A stretch of 60,000 bases of DNA from Membranipora membranacea (taxonomy: Eukaryota; Bryozoa; Gymnolaemata; Cheilostomatida; Membraniporidae). Made by a program: the position numbers and the translations under genes. Where the stretch lies: positions 23,734,062 through 23,794,061 of the forward strand of contig OU612074.1 of the NCBI GenBank assembly GCA_914767715.1. The letters are read 5' to 3'. Within the stretch, counting starts at the first letter, position 1; the number at the start of each line of letters is the position of its first letter. The notes under the pieces are model-generated. The model was not told the DNA's origin. It was given only the letters and a program-made list of their open reading frames with translations, and made no database searches. Shown piece after piece: positions 59,657-60,000 of the stretch.

Positions 59657-59797
59657 CTCTCAGGTATCTCTGTTAGATCACAATCATCCAGATCTAGCGT
59701 TTTGAGACACTTCAGATCCCCTATCCGGCTGGGTAAGGTATGAAGATTCTTATTTCCATGTAATCTCAGCACCTCTAGGGTGGTAAGTGATCCAATA
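59657..59797 (-). CDS. LRR exon L15 (most upstream visible)
   Basis: Repeat A LEVLRLHGNKNLHTLPSR (R-H-G, Val for Glu), repeat B LKTLDLDDCDLTEIPE (D-DD, Thr for Lys). Standard splice sites. The acceptor-side intron continues to the window edge, so more exons are likely beyond. Confidence 0.93.
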
Positions 59798-60000
59798 CTG
59801 TAATGAAAAATATTAGATCTGTCAGTATGTACCCAGTTTTAAAGGAGCAGCAAAGCAGAAGATAATACAACAGTGCACCAATCTAATAGCAAAGTACATA
59901 TGCAGGTACTGATCTTACTTTTGCAGCATAGGTGGTATTCAGTGACAATAAAACACATAATAAATAAAGAAATAACAAATATGATGGAAAAAAGCTAATG
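59798..60000 (-). repeat. Core intron upstream of L15, cut by the window end
   Basis: Same sequence as directly upstream of the other array exons. Confidence 0.8.

Larger units (their letters stand above)
1..59797 (-). other. Span of one LRR-ROC-COR-caspase gene, partial at both ends
   Basis: All exons listed on the minus strand from 59797 down to 468 are compatible with one transcription unit. The 15 LRR exons all begin with the third base and end with the first two bases of a split codon, and the ROC-COR exon begins with the same phase. The downstream exons also chain without a frame break: 1-1, 1-0, 0-0, 0-1. No promoter, start codon or N-terminal exon is visible; they should lie beyond 60000. 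The end of the caspase domain and the polyadenylation site are not identified. If every exon is used, the visible part encodes about 1600 residues. Whether all LRR exons join one mRNA or are chosen alternatively cannot be seen from DNA. Confidence 0.75.

Noticed and set aside
9716-59797. A diversity-generating retroelement (template-directed mutation by a reverse transcriptase)
   Set aside because: Differences are not adenine-specific, no template/variable repeat pair or dedicated RT is present, and the RTs nearby are gypsy and LINE relics.
9716-59797. A CRISPR-like array (repeats with variable inserts)
   Set aside because: The period is kilobases, the variable parts are codons in spliced exons, and the genome is eukaryotic.
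9716-59797. Secreted LRR receptors like lamprey VLRs
   Set aside because: No LRRNT/LRRCT caps or signal peptide are visible, and the array splices in frame to an intracellular ROC-COR module.

Overview
The window is animal DNA: spliced minus-strand exons with GT-AG introns, AT-rich introns, LINE, Ty3/gypsy and foldback-element relics, and an LRR-ROC-COR-caspase domain set. The domain mix fits an early-branching or marine invertebrate (sponge- or cnidarian-like), but the sequence does not fix the species.

The main content is one large minus-strand gene, open at both ends. Its 3' half lies at 468-4247. A 1.9 kb exon holds the last LRR, a Ras-of-complex (ROC) GTPase and a COR domain. It is followed by two linker exons and three exons of a caspase domain with the catalytic His (SHG) and Cys (QACAG). 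The end of the caspase small subunit is not identified.

Upstream of that (9.7-59.8 kb, to the window edge) is an array of 15 LRR exons, numbered L1 to L15 by increasing coordinate, so L15 is the most 5' seen. Each is exactly 141 bp (47 codons, two LRRs), has the same 2-2 intron phase, is open, and has usable splice sites. A 16th copy (5860-5880) is truncated. Any subset or the whole set can be spliced in frame onto the ROC exon.

The striking point is how variation is spread. Introns of neighbouring units are almost identical, yet a few codons per exon differ strongly. These are the solvent-facing x positions of the LxLxxN or LxLxxC strand in each LRR, that is the predicted concave ligand-binding face. 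Half-exon cassettes are also re-used in different combinations. I read this as a diversified recognition array coupled to a GTPase switch and a built-in caspase: a candidate intracellular immune or self-recognition receptor. Function is inferred; architecture and variation pattern are seen.

Region by region: 1-4.25 kb, 3' exons; 4.25-5.6 kb, intron with a dead RTE-like LINE; 5.6-9.7 kb, broken array unit, LINE fragments, two foldback elements and a unique insertion; 9.7-15.4 kb, L1-L3 in tandem ~2 kb units; 15.4-21.1 kb, a LINE relic split by a young Ty3/gypsy element with identical LTRs but a damaged pol; 21.6-37.6 kb, L4-L8 with long introns; 37.2-46.3 kb, tandem units with L8-L11; 46.3-60 kb, L12-L15 with long introns resembling those of 21-37 kb. 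The long introns come in a few recurrent types, showing that multi-kilobase blocks were duplicated and recombined.
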